Of a stretch of 64,000 nucleotides of DNA, positions 45,301 through 48,189 are shown piece after piece. Source of the DNA: Siphonodentalium dalli. Its lineage: Eukaryota; Mollusca; Scaphopoda; Gadilida; Siphonodentaliidae. The DNA lies in assembly GCA_032622095.1 (NCBI GenBank), contig CP136065.1:115299195-115363194 (forward strand). Direction: 5' to 3'. Every line of letters begins with the position of its first letter. The first letter of the stretch is position 1. The notes beneath the pieces are model-generated. The model was not told the DNA's origin. It was given only the letters and a program-made list of their open reading frames with translations, and did no database searches. Position numbers and translations under genes: made by a program.

Positions 45301-46775
45301 AACTGAAAAAACATTGTCCTAACATCAAAACCAATTAATTTATCTTAATGTTATCATTTGTACCCAGTAGAATTAAACCCAGATTTGTCAAATAACAACA
45401 AAAGTTTTATTACAAAGACCATATCCAGATTGTTAAACATACCCGGTTACCCAATCCTATTTGACACCATTCACTACACTGAAAGTTTTGATGGTCATAT
45501 ATTGAGTTTCAAAGCAGGTAGTTATACCAGATTTTGATTTTTGGTTAAGCTCCCAAAAAATTCAAAGATTGCCTGTTAAAAGAATGTCTGTGATATCTTG
45601 CCCAAGTATGGAGCTCTCATGAACTGAGGAAATAATTTTGAGTGTGGAATATATGGAGATAATAAACAGAGCTATGAGTCAGACCTTTCTTTTTGATGAT
45701 ACCTGATAATACTAGGTAAACATATATATAGGTTATCACCACCATTTGTGTTTCCGAGATCAATATTCAAGTCGAGCTACCTTCTCTGTGCTGTACATCA
45801 TCGAGTCTGCCAGGACGAGACAATATGCAGTCCAGAGAAGGTAGCGAGACTTAAATACCTATTTCGAGAACACACAAAGTGGTGATAACCAGTTTATCTT
45901 ACAATTCACACAACAGACTAACGTCTAAATGGTAGTATCTTATGAGAACTATGTCGTTGTGTGAATATAGATAACGCACAACACAGTTGATGTCGTGGTG
46001 CCTCACCACCAAGACTGATGTCATCAATGATTAAGTGTGTCCAAATAGATCTGAATAATCATACGCACTAAATCAAAAGAATACATTTTTACGTAAGGCA
46101 ACTGATTTTATTTAGTATTTTCGGCATTGCCATTGCAAACGACACAATTGAATGGATATAATAGATGTTTTAGTCCAATAATGTTAAAATAATAGGAATA
46201 ATTGATGCCAATTGGATGGTTAATCATGTTGTTTACAAACGAAGTGATTTTCTCCACAACTCACGCCCAGTCAGTATTGCTATAGAGGATACGGCTTGCT
46301 GCTATGGAGGATACAAGATCGGAAAGCGCCTAGGCATTTCACGTGTATTTGAGGAAAAATAGCTAAATTGTAAGATAAATGTCCTAATCATACTGTTGTC
46401 CTAATCATACATATGGTTTGGCCATATTTTATATATGGTTTGGCTTGATGACCCCAATTGATCCTAGTCTTTTATGTCTTTGATATCATCTGTTCATATT
46501 TGCCCAAAAGGTGCCATGAAAAACTAAATTTGGGATTGGGTCAAAATAAAGTAGGTATGACAGTTAAATGTCTGGCAGAATTTAATTGAGTTCACAAACA
46601 AATTACAAGATCAAAATCGTTGACAGTGTCTACTGATGTATTTTTGCAGAAATGGGATGAACCATACAAGGATTCGGAGATGACAAGCAAGGGACAATCA
46701 CAATCAGTAGAAGGCGTTCAGAATAGTGCTTCAACTGTCGAAGATGGAAAAGCAGTTTTTGATACTAAGTTTTAA
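14133..46775 (+). CDS. SLC5-family Na+:solute symporter (monocarboxylate/multivitamin transporter-like), 13 exons, 5' partial
   Basis: Exons: 14133-14184, 28476-28543, 30495-30649, 33841-33981, 34540-34669, 35419-35507, 37385-37500, 38785-38852, 39324-39410, 40891-41147, 43000-43100, 45123-45241, 46650-46775. They total 1509 nt, an exact 502 codons plus stop, with phase conserved at all 12 junctions. The protein is a membrane carrier that uses the Na+ gradient to import small organic anions or vitamins. Evidence: the segment ending Y-T-S-L-G-G-M-K-A fits sodium:solute symporter signature 1; [10 protein letters not shown] and [11 protein letters not shown] are SLC5A5/6/8/12-type motifs, the latter the TM8 segment that supplies Na+-site hydroxyls in this LeuT-like fold. 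Family proteins have ~600-640 residues, so about 100-130 N-terminal residues (first TMs) are missing. All introns are GT-AG except one GC-AG. Which SLC5 substrate class applies cannot be told from sequence alone. Confidence 0.9.
14570..15420 (+). repeat. F3-family units, opposite orientation to 7561-10935
   Basis: The stretch at 14661-14735 is the reverse complement of the F3 end ('aacaagacagtcaatgactg'). Units with mirrored landmarks ('agaattactatgg', 'gacctggtgaccaaatttg', 'aactaaatatgc') follow to 15420. It ends head-on with the next F3 piece. Confidence 0.8.
15421..15720 (-). repeat. F3 fragment, target of the palindrome insertion
   Basis: It starts TTTTTAGCTCACC with the GAGACGAAGTCTC hairpin and CGTCCGTCCATCCGTC, then two F3 units. 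It is interrupted after GGATCCTTGGT by the palindromic element at 15721. Confidence 0.85.
15715..15720. repeat. Target-site duplication, left (CTTGGT)
   Basis: Six bases directly before the first base of the inverted repeat; the same six follow its last base (25160-25165). Six-base duplications are the known integration footprint of Polinton/Maverick integrases. Confidence 0.85.
15780..15968. repeat. Subterminal A-tract/C-doublet low-complexity zone, left
   Basis: About 190 bp of A-runs broken every 8-15 bases by CC or TTT (units like 'cccaaaacttccaaaa'), starting 60 bp from the terminus. It is mirrored at 24912-25100. It could be a bent-DNA or replication/packaging-related terminus, but this is only suggested by position and composition. 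Confidence 0.6.
15975..15983 (+). promoter_or_regulatory. TATA-like box before the left 127-codon ORF
   Basis: TTTATAAC lies about 35-40 bases before the ATG at 16017. The mirror copy is at about 24897-24905 on the - strand. The spacing suits a compact viral-style promoter. Confidence 0.35.
16017..16400 (+). CDS. Hypothetical 127-aa protein, palindrome left arm
   Basis: No recognised family. It starts [19 protein letters not shown], is cysteine- and aromatic-rich in the first 60 residues (C9, C17, C28, C37, C43), and ends HTRHWW. It lies 296 bp from the terminus and reads towards the centre, with a TATA-like box upstream. The mirror copy (24480-24863) keeps the full frame, with at most one or two substitutions. 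The stretch GTATTATCGTGAATTATTGG inside it resembles a stretch at the zinc-finger ORF overlap (19883-19902). Intact frame in both arms favours coding, but the arms are too similar for this to be a strong test. Confidence 0.45.
   Translation: MSNVKLFACNIFRYFFCSNIFHEIINRCLENSFIGHCDHRYECIHSSVLSDAVHIIVIPENRHYYFYINNKERLFFTLSLSHMTGVYYRELLEVLRLTVENCNVKITTLQNELSYSLYTQSHTRHWW
16567..16767 (+). CDS. Small ORF (66 codons), left arm; doubtful
   Basis: The ORF starts [15 protein letters not shown] and ends RHVRCLENT; it is mirrored at 24113-24313 with a single R/G difference. It follows the 127-codon ORF in the same direction. The terminal 'CLEN' matches C-L-E-N in that ORF (RCLENSF), and the DNA 'cgatgtttagaaaata' occurs in both, so this may be a degenerate duplicate of part of that gene. 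Coding status is uncertain. Confidence 0.25.
   Translation: MHTSRTLNYRNCFDDIVITTLRNNHLSLQSHLRSYTETTGSTDDVTLYHCYCTNDRFRHVRCLENT
16872..17370. repeat. Arm-internal direct repeat, copy 1 (left arm)
   Basis: This block contains 'atcagtttatcacgtgatca', 'ggactcattgatctcacgt', 'cattatgaatgaatgttaac' and 'acagatacggacataggc'. Parts recur in the same arm at 18265-18465, 18625-18775 and 18860-19140, and all are mirrored in the right arm. The 72-codon ORF (16885-17103, - strand) and 92-codon ORF (17090-17368, + strand) lie here. The related 85-codon ORF at 18879-19136 shares most residues with the 92-codon one, so these ORFs may be duplicated genes or simply frames open by chance in repeats. Confidence 0.7.
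17396..17979. repeat. ATGAGCAAA(n) minisatellite, left arm (expanded)
   Basis: About 584 bp built from ATGAGCAAATGAGCAAAAA-type units, with variants ending AAAAAA, AAGAAA or AATAAAA. On the - strand several frames are open and give artificial Leu/Phe/Cys/Ser-rich hydrophobic repeats (ORFs at 17337-18173, 17348-17911 and 17395-17964). The right arm has only about 190 bp of it. Confidence 0.95.
18265..19140. repeat. Arm-internal direct repeats, copies 2-4 (left arm)
   Basis: 18265-18465 repeats 16876-17075 with a 1-base deletion that breaks the 72-codon frame; 18625-18775 and 18860-19140 repeat 17095-17345. The repeated motif 'gctatgacatcatt...' followed by a run of small insertions gives a mosaic pattern. 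Mirrored at about 22136-23011. Confidence 0.7.
19270..19275 (-). terminator. Poly(A) signal AATAAA after the left-arm zinc-finger genes
   Basis: Mirror of 22001-22006. Confidence 0.6.
19281..19883 (-). CDS. C2H2 zinc-finger protein, 200 aa (palindrome left arm)
   Basis: An N-terminal single C2H2 finger (C4, C7, H20, H25; spacing C-x2-C-x12-H-x4-H) is followed by a strongly acidic Asp/Glu/Ser segment (about residues 36-68), a basic RKKAAR patch (about 75-80) and a helical, probably coiled-coil region (about 88-185) with regularly spaced Leu/Met/Phe. It ends in another acidic patch (GEDSDND). It is probably a nuclear DNA-binding or regulatory protein of the element; no exact family recognised. 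The start overlaps the end of the upstream zinc-finger ORF by 14 bases in another frame. An identical copy sits in the right arm (21393-21995). Confidence 0.7.
   Translation of the reverse strand: MHGCDLCGIILSTNYNLQRHKQIKHGVMSETKPTLFGEDTDESDEAGLDSDEDERGTLSDSEDDTIAGSRTVFGRKKAARCVNEMNTFKSMMKRVIDDVKALSDKFDQLMEEEGVSGEEDDGKAQLERIDTEFSLFLKSYRRLIEYQHRLKTSRIHNAIMKKMVKLTKHGYNNEWAADEAMRKFKKLLEVNLTGEDSDND
19870..20070 (-). CDS. C2H2 zinc-finger/poly-Gln small protein, 66 aa (palindrome left arm)
   Basis: One C2H2 finger (C5, C8, H21, H26; C-x2-C-x12-H-x4-H) is followed by ten Gln, then HQP and a second Gln run. It is 9 bases shorter than the right-arm copy, missing one H-Q-P unit. Its end overlaps the start of the 200-aa finger protein by 14 bases. 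Since both begin with a finger of the same spacing, they may be two halves of one two-finger protein separated by a frame change, or two translationally linked genes. Confidence 0.65.
20115..20126 (-). promoter_or_regulatory. TATA box before the left-arm zinc-finger genes
   Basis: Reverse complement of the right-arm TATA box, with the same distance to the ATG at 20070. The two promoters face away from the palindrome centre. Confidence 0.6.
20239..20756 (+). repeat. 259-bp direct tandem duplication next to the palindrome centre
   Basis: 20239-20497 and 20498-20756 are near-identical; each runs from 'acctatccaaatgtcaatg' through the left MITE terminus to 'gcggtgtcgccacc'. The right arm has only one copy. 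Either a slippage event after palindrome formation or an assembly error at the hairpin. Confidence 0.85.
20592..20934. mobile_element. Palindromic MITE at the dyad centre (TA duplication, GC-rich core)
   Basis: It starts CAGTTATGCACTAAATAATG and ends in the reverse complement, flanked by TA on each side (20590-20591, 20935-20936). The TIRs are about 110 bp (to 'ggaaagctctcac'), and the core (20699-20820) is CGG/CCG-triplet-rich with a GGGGTCCG/CGGACCCC hairpin (20763-20785). TA plus CAGT ends fit a Tc1/mariner/pogo-type MITE. Its midpoint coincides with the symmetry centre of the 9.4-kb palindrome once the 259-bp duplication and the 9-bp Gln-repeat difference are allowed for. A related one-armed copy is at 39193-39301. 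ORFs inside it (20595-20855, 20671-20931) are noise. Confidence 0.75.
21141..21152 (+). promoter_or_regulatory. TATA box before the right-arm zinc-finger genes
   Basis: TCTATATAAATA, about 50 bases before the ATG at 21197. The mirror copy is at about 20115-20126 on the - strand for the left-arm genes. Confidence 0.6.
21197..21406 (+). CDS. C2H2 zinc-finger/poly-Gln small protein, 69 aa (palindrome right arm)
   Basis: Mirror copy of 19870-20070, with the extra H-Q-P unit. The start is chosen because a TATA box lies about 55 bases upstream and the finger begins at residue 3. It overlaps the downstream 200-aa ORF by 14 bases (relative frame +1). Confidence 0.65.
21393..21995 (+). CDS. C2H2 zinc-finger protein, 200 aa (palindrome right arm)
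   Basis: Same 200 residues as the left-arm copy: finger C4/C7/H20/H25, acidic segment, basic patch, predicted helical C-terminal half. An AATAAA lies 6 bases after the stop (22001-22006), followed by a T/G-rich stretch, as expected for a compact viral-type transcription unit TATA - ORF1 - ORF2 - poly(A). Confidence 0.7.
   Translation: MHGCDLCGIILSTNYNLQRHKQIKHGVMSETKPTLFGEDTDESDEAGLDSDEDERGTLSDSEDDTIAGSRTVFGRKKAARCVNEMNTFKSMMKRVIDDVKALSDKFDQLMEEEGVSGEEDDGKAQLERIDTEFSLFLKSYRRLIEYQHRLKTSRIHNAIMKKMVKLTKHGYNNEWAADEAMRKFKKLLEVNLTGEDSDND
22001..22006 (+). terminator. Poly(A) signal AATAAA after the right-arm zinc-finger genes
   Basis: Six bases after the TAA stop; the mirror copy is at 19270-19275 on the - strand. 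Confidence 0.6.
23295..23487. repeat. ATGAGCAAA(n) minisatellite, right arm (short)
   Basis: Inverse orientation copy of the left-arm minisatellite, about 396 bp shorter. The upstream stretch shared by both arms can be read as a short hydrophobic leader ([16 protein letters not shown]...) that runs into the repeat; I do not consider it a gene. Confidence 0.95.
24113..24313 (-). CDS. Small ORF (66 codons), right arm mirror copy; doubtful
   Basis: Mirror of 16567-16767; the same considerations apply. Confidence 0.25.
   Translation of the reverse strand: MHTSRTLNYRNCFDDIVITTLGNNHLSLQSHLRSYTETTGSTDDVTLYHCYCTNDRFRHVRCLENT
24480..24863 (-). CDS. Hypothetical 127-aa protein, palindrome right arm (mirror copy)
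   Basis: Inverted copy of the ORF at 16017-16400. One visible amino-acid difference occurs in the middle (F in the left copy, L in the right, after N-N-K-E-R-L). Same TATA-like context. Function unknown. Confidence 0.45.
   Translation of the reverse strand: MSNVKLFACNIFRYFFCSNIFHEIINRCLENSFIGHCDHRYECIHSSVLSDAVHIIVIPENRHYYFYINNKERLLFTLSLSHMTGVYYRELLEVLRLTVENCNVKITTLQNELSYSLYTQSHTRHWW
24912..25100. repeat. Subterminal T-tract/G-doublet low-complexity zone, right
   Basis: Mirror copy of the left subterminal zone, with the same spacing to the terminus. Confidence 0.6.
25160..25165. repeat. Target-site duplication, right (CTTGGT)
   Basis: Direct match to 15715-15720. Confidence 0.85.
25166..25560. 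other. Unassigned sequence with (TA)n
   Basis: It contains a CCCGGACGAAGTCGGG hairpin (25171-25186) and (TA)n (about 25197-25217). The hairpin with 'GACGAAGTC' resembles the hairpin ends of the local tandem-repeat elements, so it may be another terminus of that class. No gene seen. Confidence 0.4.
25561..26130 (-). repeat. F3 fragment with its non-hairpin end
   Basis: Units like those at 9190-9360 are followed by G17 (25879-25895) and the F3 end block 25896-26092 shared with 10725-10935. Small ORFs are noise. Confidence 0.75.
26131..26639. other. Unassigned intronic sequence
   Basis: No exon, repeat unit or RNA gene recognised from 26131 to about 26480. The part from 26480 ('gactgtcgtccggtgcatgccccc') matches, inverted, the far end of F4 at about 50400-50480, so it belongs to the next element. 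Confidence 0.4.
26480..27361 (+). repeat. Tandem-repeat element F4, first copy
   Basis: Five or so units of ~150 bp with landmarks 'gaacatccataccaaatt', 'gatcccagcacaactgttg', 'gacatgaacagacacc', 'catttccagataaacaaag', and 'ataactctagaatggaaa'. It ends in a GACGCACGGACGGATG stretch and the hairpin GTATACCCCC/GGGGGTATA (27325-27361). The inverted second copy is at 49231-50480. Confidence 0.88.
27362..27945 (+). repeat. F3 fragment and F2-like fragment
   Basis: 27364-27625: F3 unit ending in GGACGGATGGATGG and a decayed hairpin ('agctctaccggagacttcg'). 27650-27945: an F2-type unit ending in CGCCCGCCCATCC and 'accataagtctagttttt'. Confidence 0.7.
28476..28543 (+). CDS. SLC5 exon b
   Basis: Acceptor after a T-rich tract (TTTTTGTAG), donor GTAAGT at 28544. 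It encodes [20 protein letters not shown] (then T-S-L), the TM before the GGMKA motif; ends in phase 0. Confidence 0.9.
28544..30494 (+). other. SLC5 intron b; a hairpin and a dispersed repeat
   Basis: A G9 run precedes a foldback (28759-28804, TACTAAAATACC / GGTATTTTAGTA). 29520-29715 ('gtattatcaact...ataaactgtgaacatgtt') is a dispersed repeat with a second copy at 49080-49220. Nothing else was recognised. Confidence 0.6.
30495..30649 (+). CDS. SLC5 exon c
   Basis: Starts [20 protein letters not shown]: with the preceding Y-T-S-L this completes the symporter signature. It continues through a TM into a hydrophilic loop ([16 protein letters not shown]). Acceptor TTGCAG, donor GTGAGT; phase 2 end. 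Confidence 0.92.
30850..32650 (+). repeat. F1 tandem array, second copy, with A/B dimer structure
   Basis: About 11 units of ~155-165 bp. From about 31180 onward units alternate between type A ('ccaaaggatttagtcatgca') and type B ('ccaatggattgaa'), giving a ~315-320-bp higher-order repeat. Overlapping ORFs of 60-92 codons on both strands follow the repeat and are not genes. Confidence 0.9.
32687..32822. repeat. Foldback element, 136 bp
   Basis: TTGAGTGAATACCATAATTA at the left pairs with the end GGGATTCACTCAA; the arms are about 55 bp ('cattcgtgactagcagtgg' / 'ccgctgctagtcatgaatg'). Confidence 0.75.
32880..33315. mobile_element. TTAA-bounded MITE (piggyBac-type), 436 bp
   Basis: Flanked by TTAA at 32876-32879 and 33316-33319. 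Ends: AGGTACTCAATCCGA and the reverse complement of AGGTATTCAATCCGA. Inner foldback arms 'tttgattcgagtcgagga' are also present. No coding. Confidence 0.8.
33841..33981 (+). CDS. SLC5 exon d
   Basis: Encodes [20 protein letters not shown], then [16 protein letters not shown]...; YG-x-NQAQ-x-QR is a strong SLC5 motif. Acceptor TTTCAAG, donor GTATGT; phase 2 end joins to exon e as K. Confidence 0.93.
33982..34539 (+). other. SLC5 intron d; short tandem and G21
   Basis: A 20-bp direct duplication (ACATACCTTAAGAAGGGAAA, 33989-34028) lies near the donor, and a G21 run at 34292-34312. No other feature. Confidence 0.7.
34540..34669 (+). CDS. SLC5 exon e
   Basis: Encodes [20 protein letters not shown] and a following segment ending [14 protein letters not shown], a TM then the loop before TM8 of the fold. 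Acceptor TTACAG, donor GTTAGT; phase 0 end. Confidence 0.92.
34670..35418 (+). other. SLC5 intron e, nothing recognised
   Basis: AT-rich intron; no repeats, RNA genes or exons were seen. Confidence 0.6.
35419..35507 (+). CDS. SLC5 exon f
   Basis: Encodes [20 protein letters not shown], then [11 protein letters not shown]. The pattern P-L-F-V-M-D...PG-I-P-G-L-F-I-A is typical of SLC5 before the S-S-G-L-N motif. Acceptor TTTCAG, donor GTGAGA; phase 2 end. Confidence 0.93.
35508..37384 (+). other. SLC5 intron f; retroposon-like 3' end and dispersed repeat
   Basis: 36280-36560 ends 'gtaaataaaaattatcctat' followed by repeated ATCCT units, the style of a LINE or SINE 3' tail with pentanucleotide repeats (weak call). 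36950-37165 is dispersed repeat F8 (also 47270-47530 and partly 58180-58310). The rest is unassigned. Confidence 0.45.
37385..37500 (+). CDS. SLC5 exon g (followed by a GC donor)
   Basis: Encodes [20 protein letters not shown], then [20 protein letters not shown]; the S-S-G-L-N segment is the TM8 Na+-site region. Acceptor TTCACAG. The exon ends at CTTATAG with the intron starting GCAAGT: a GC-AG intron. Phase 1 is needed to join exon h as I-G-V-V, which excludes other nearby donors. Confidence 0.92.
37561..37632. mobile_element. TTAA-bounded mini-element, 72 bp
   Basis: TTAA at 37557-37560 and 37633-37636. TIRs CACGTTGACTGCC and the reverse complement of CACATTGACTGCC. Confidence 0.75.
37637..37882. 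mobile_element. TTAA-bounded foldback MITE, 246 bp
   Basis: It shares TTAA 37633-37636 with the previous element and has TTAA at 37883-37886. Outer TIRs AGGGGTACCGTACAC / AGTGGTACTGTACAC; inner foldback 37766-37852 ('gaaaatgaatttatgact' / reverse complement). Confidence 0.8.
38785..38852 (+). CDS. SLC5 exon h
   Basis: Encodes (G)[22 protein letters not shown], a glycine-rich TM. Acceptor CTCTAG, donor GTAAAT; phase 0 end. Confidence 0.9.
39193..39301. mobile_element. One-armed relative of the palindrome-centre MITE
   Basis: Starts TA-CAGTAATGCCCTAAATAAT and follows the MITE terminus at 20592 for about 108 bp to GGAAAGCTCTC, then GCTG-TA. It ends about 20 bp before exon i, so its 3' edge lies next to the splice acceptor. 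Confidence 0.75.
39324..39410 (+). CDS. SLC5 exon i
   Basis: Encodes [20 protein letters not shown], then MFFPWANKW, matching the A-G-P-x-L-G-x-F-x-L-G-M-x-x-P-x-A-N motif of SLC5. Acceptor TTCCAG, donor GTAAGT; 29 codons, phase 0. Confidence 0.95.
39828..40550 (+). repeat. Tandem-repeat element F5, multi-unit copy
   Basis: It begins with a GTCCCAATGGGAC hairpin, followed by about four ~165-bp units ('gaccgaaaaatgtaggaat', 'ataactccaccaaaaaatg', 'gtgcacaggttcccatgg'). It ends with the hairpin GTATACCCCCC/GGGGGGTATA at 40517-40549. Confidence 0.85.
40668..40800 (+). repeat. tRNA-derived SINE-like copy
   Basis: An A-box-like TCGCTTCAGTGGCC (about 40670) and a B-box-like GGTTTCGAATCCCACC (40739-40754) are separated as in pol III promoters. 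The body AAAACTTACATTTGCTTCTA is shared with 4860-4895. No clear tRNA cloverleaf, so it is not a functional tRNA gene. Confidence 0.5.
40891..41147 (+). CDS. SLC5 exon j (largest; extracellular loop)
   Basis: Starts [20 protein letters not shown] (TM), then a long Ser/Thr-rich loop with N-glycosylation sequons N-L-T, N-S-S and N-M-S, ending YPPTRPL. The sequon-rich loop before the penultimate TM is a feature of SLC5A6/8-type carriers. Acceptor TTTCAG, donor GTGAGT; phase 2 end. Confidence 0.93.
41378..41660 (+). repeat. F5 element, single-unit copy
   Basis: It has the same start (TTGTCCCAGATGGGACTAAG) and the same terminal hairpin (GTATACC...C11/G7TATA, 41621-41660) as 39828-40550, but only one unit. 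This shows that the unit number varies between copies. Confidence 0.8.
41661..42345 (+). repeat. Tandem-repeat element F6
   Basis: Four units marked by 'gtagtatgtgggtatcc'-like sequence at about 41705, 41855, 42020 and 42195 (spacing 148-173 bp), then G17 (42323-42339) and TTATAATAG. Confidence 0.8.
43000..43100 (+). CDS. SLC5 exon k
   Basis: Encodes (L)[20 protein letters not shown], then [14 protein letters not shown]: the last TM of SLC5 carriers (Y-x-L-S-Y-x-W-Y). Acceptor TTTCAG, donor GTAAAT; phase 1 end. Confidence 0.93.
43101..45122 (+). other. SLC5 intron k; TTAA element
   Basis: 43101-44441: no exon found; ORFs at 43335-43607 and 43706-43984 have no recognised homology. There are GCC-rich patches near 43625-43685 and 'cagccggctgagccgcc' repeats at 44295-44395. 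TTAA element 44446-44949. The rest is unassigned. Confidence 0.6.
44446..44949. mobile_element. TTAA-bounded MITE, 504 bp
   Basis: TTAA at 44442-44445 and 44950-44953. Ends CTCGTTTGGGACG and the reverse complement of CTCGTTTAGGACG. The 72-codon ORF in it (44760-44978) is not supported. Confidence 0.8.
45123..45241 (+). CDS. SLC5 exon l
   Basis: Encodes (G)[20 protein letters not shown], then [19 protein letters not shown], the cytoplasmic tail after the last TM, similar to the 'D-P-x-L-x-x-P' tail of SLC5A6/8. Acceptor TTTCAG, donor GTAAGT; phase 0 end. Confidence 0.92.
45731..45890. repeat. Foldback MITE, 160 bp
   Basis: Ends GGTTATCACCACCATTTGTG and the reverse complement GGTTATCACCACTTTGTGTG; inner arms 'gctaccttctctg' / 'cagagaaggtagc'. 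Confidence 0.8.
46447..46556 (+). pseudogene. Decayed duplicate of SLC5 exon l
   Basis: The stretch 'tgatatcatctgttcatatttgcccaaaa' and its neighbours align with exon l ('cgatatcatctgtccatatttgcccaaac') from the codons for I-D-P to just past the donor. Indels break the frame and the donor reads AGTAGGT instead of AGTAAGT. It lies 1.2 kb downstream of the real exon in the same intron, so it is a tandem exon duplication that has lost coding ability. Confidence 0.75.
46650..46775 (+). CDS. SLC5 exon m (last, with stop)
   Basis: Encodes [20 protein letters not shown], then a hydrophilic tail ending DTKF and TAA at 46773-46775. The terminal T-K-F fits the class I PDZ-ligand pattern (S/T-x-hydrophobic), as known for some SLC5 transporters; this is inference. 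Acceptor TTTTTGCAG. Confidence 0.9.
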   Translation, partial: KWDEPYKDSEMTSKGQSQSVEGVQNSASTVEDGKAVFDTKF

Positions 46776-46778
46776 CAT

Positions 46779-46788
46779 AATAAATAAA
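46779..46788 (+). terminator. Overlapping poly(A) signals of the SLC5 gene
   Basis: AATAAATAAA begins 3 bases after the stop codon. Used alone it would give an extremely short 3' UTR; other signals further on are possible. Confidence 0.5.
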
Positions 46789-47986
46789 TCTTTTACCAGA
46801 AGTATTGTCTGCATTTCAATCCACCACCAACAAGTACAGAGGATAACTGGATAAGTGCTGCTGGGTAGTTTAAATACTTAGGCTATTTGAGTATAGTTAT
46901 AAATAAGTTATTGCTGGACACATAACGTGATGTTTGAATCCCACTTGGATGCCACTTGGATGTCACACTGTGTTAATTGCCTTTGACAAGCAACTTTGAA
47001 CTTCGAATATCGTGGGGGGACTCATCCTCGAGGACGTGGCTTGGAGCAGAAATTCTCAATCGGAAGTTGCATCCATGCTAGTAGCATGACGGTTCTGTGG
47101 TGATTATTGCTCCACGCACTGAAATCATACTGCAGAATGCGTGTAATAAATGGATCAATAACTACCCTCAGAACAGAATAGTAGAATCCATTCAGGAATG
47201 AAAATGTTGATACAACCTGACATGTGTGATAAAATATTGTAAACAGTTTATATTTAACCTTTACATTACTAAATGGAATATCCTATTACGTTATAAAAGT
47301 ATATATTGGAATGGTCTATAACCTGGAGTGGTGTTCAGGAATATGAGCAGACAACAGACAGAGTAATTGATAATACAATTACAGCAGTAGTCTTATTCAT
47401 TGGCTGGAATTGTTTAGATAATAAGTTCAACAAACGGCCTATGGTTGTTTGTTGAACCTATTCTCTGAACATTTCTTAAGGAATTACTTGTCAATGAGTA
47501 TTTCTAGTATAGAAGGGTTAAATTTCATCAAGATGCTGGAGCTTGTAAACAATTTCAGCTTTGATAGGATCATAGGTACACAGGAAAAACAGATCGGTTC
47601 AGCAGTATCGTCATGCTCTGTTTACAGGAGTGAATTATATGCATCAGGCATTAAATCTGAATACCCACAGGATACTGATACTGACAAGTATTTTTAGTTA
47701 TTTCACCAGAATCAGGACTGAAGATCTGAATGAAAACAGTTTCATATGATTCACAATTGATTTATTATTCTCTTTTACCAACATAATTTTCTGGATATTT
47801 AAGGATCTATTGCAGAATCCATTAACTACTAGTGGTAACAAAGCTTGACTCCTGGCAGTGGTATATTCCTGTAGTGCATATTTCTGTCGAGTAAACATTC
47901 ATATCATGTTACAACGAAATTCTCTCATTTTCAGGACATTCATGACCATGAGCACCAGACTGTGTGAATTCATAAATATGTAAACA
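46789..47986. other. Space between convergent genes; dispersed repeat F8
   Basis: F8 copy at about 47270-47530 ('ataaaagtatatattggaat', 'gagcagacaacagac', 'ataataagttcaacaa'), shared with 36950-37165. The 47449-47697 ORF lies partly on it and is not supported. TTTATT at 47761-47766 could be the ppan poly(A) signal (AATAAA on the - strand). Confidence 0.55.
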
Positions 47987-48189
47987 TCACCCGTACTTCT
48001 TATGCTTCAGCTTCTTTTTCAATTTCTTTTTGGCATATTTCGCTCTGTTTTTGAAGAACTTTGTTTTTGATTGCTCGATTGAGCGGTCTTTGCTGTCAAG
48101 AAAATCTGATTTTTTAAGTTTCTTTTTCTTTTGATCCGAGTCCATATCAAAACTTTTTCTTTTAGGAATCCGTTTTGCTGGGAATGTGT
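47987..48189 (-). CDS. ppan: ppan last exon (Lys-rich C-terminus)
   Basis: Acceptor CATTTCAG. Encodes (D)TFPAKRIPKRKSFDMDSDQK and a Lys-rich tail with probable nucleolar localisation function; stop TGA at 47987-47989. The longer ORF at 48019-48270 on the same strand is in another frame and is a shadow. Confidence 0.8.

Larger units (their letters stand above)
45242..46649 (+). other. SLC5 intron l; foldback and pseudo-exon
   Basis: Contains a foldback (45731-45890) and a decayed duplicate of exon l (46447-46556). The rest shows no feature. Confidence 0.7.
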
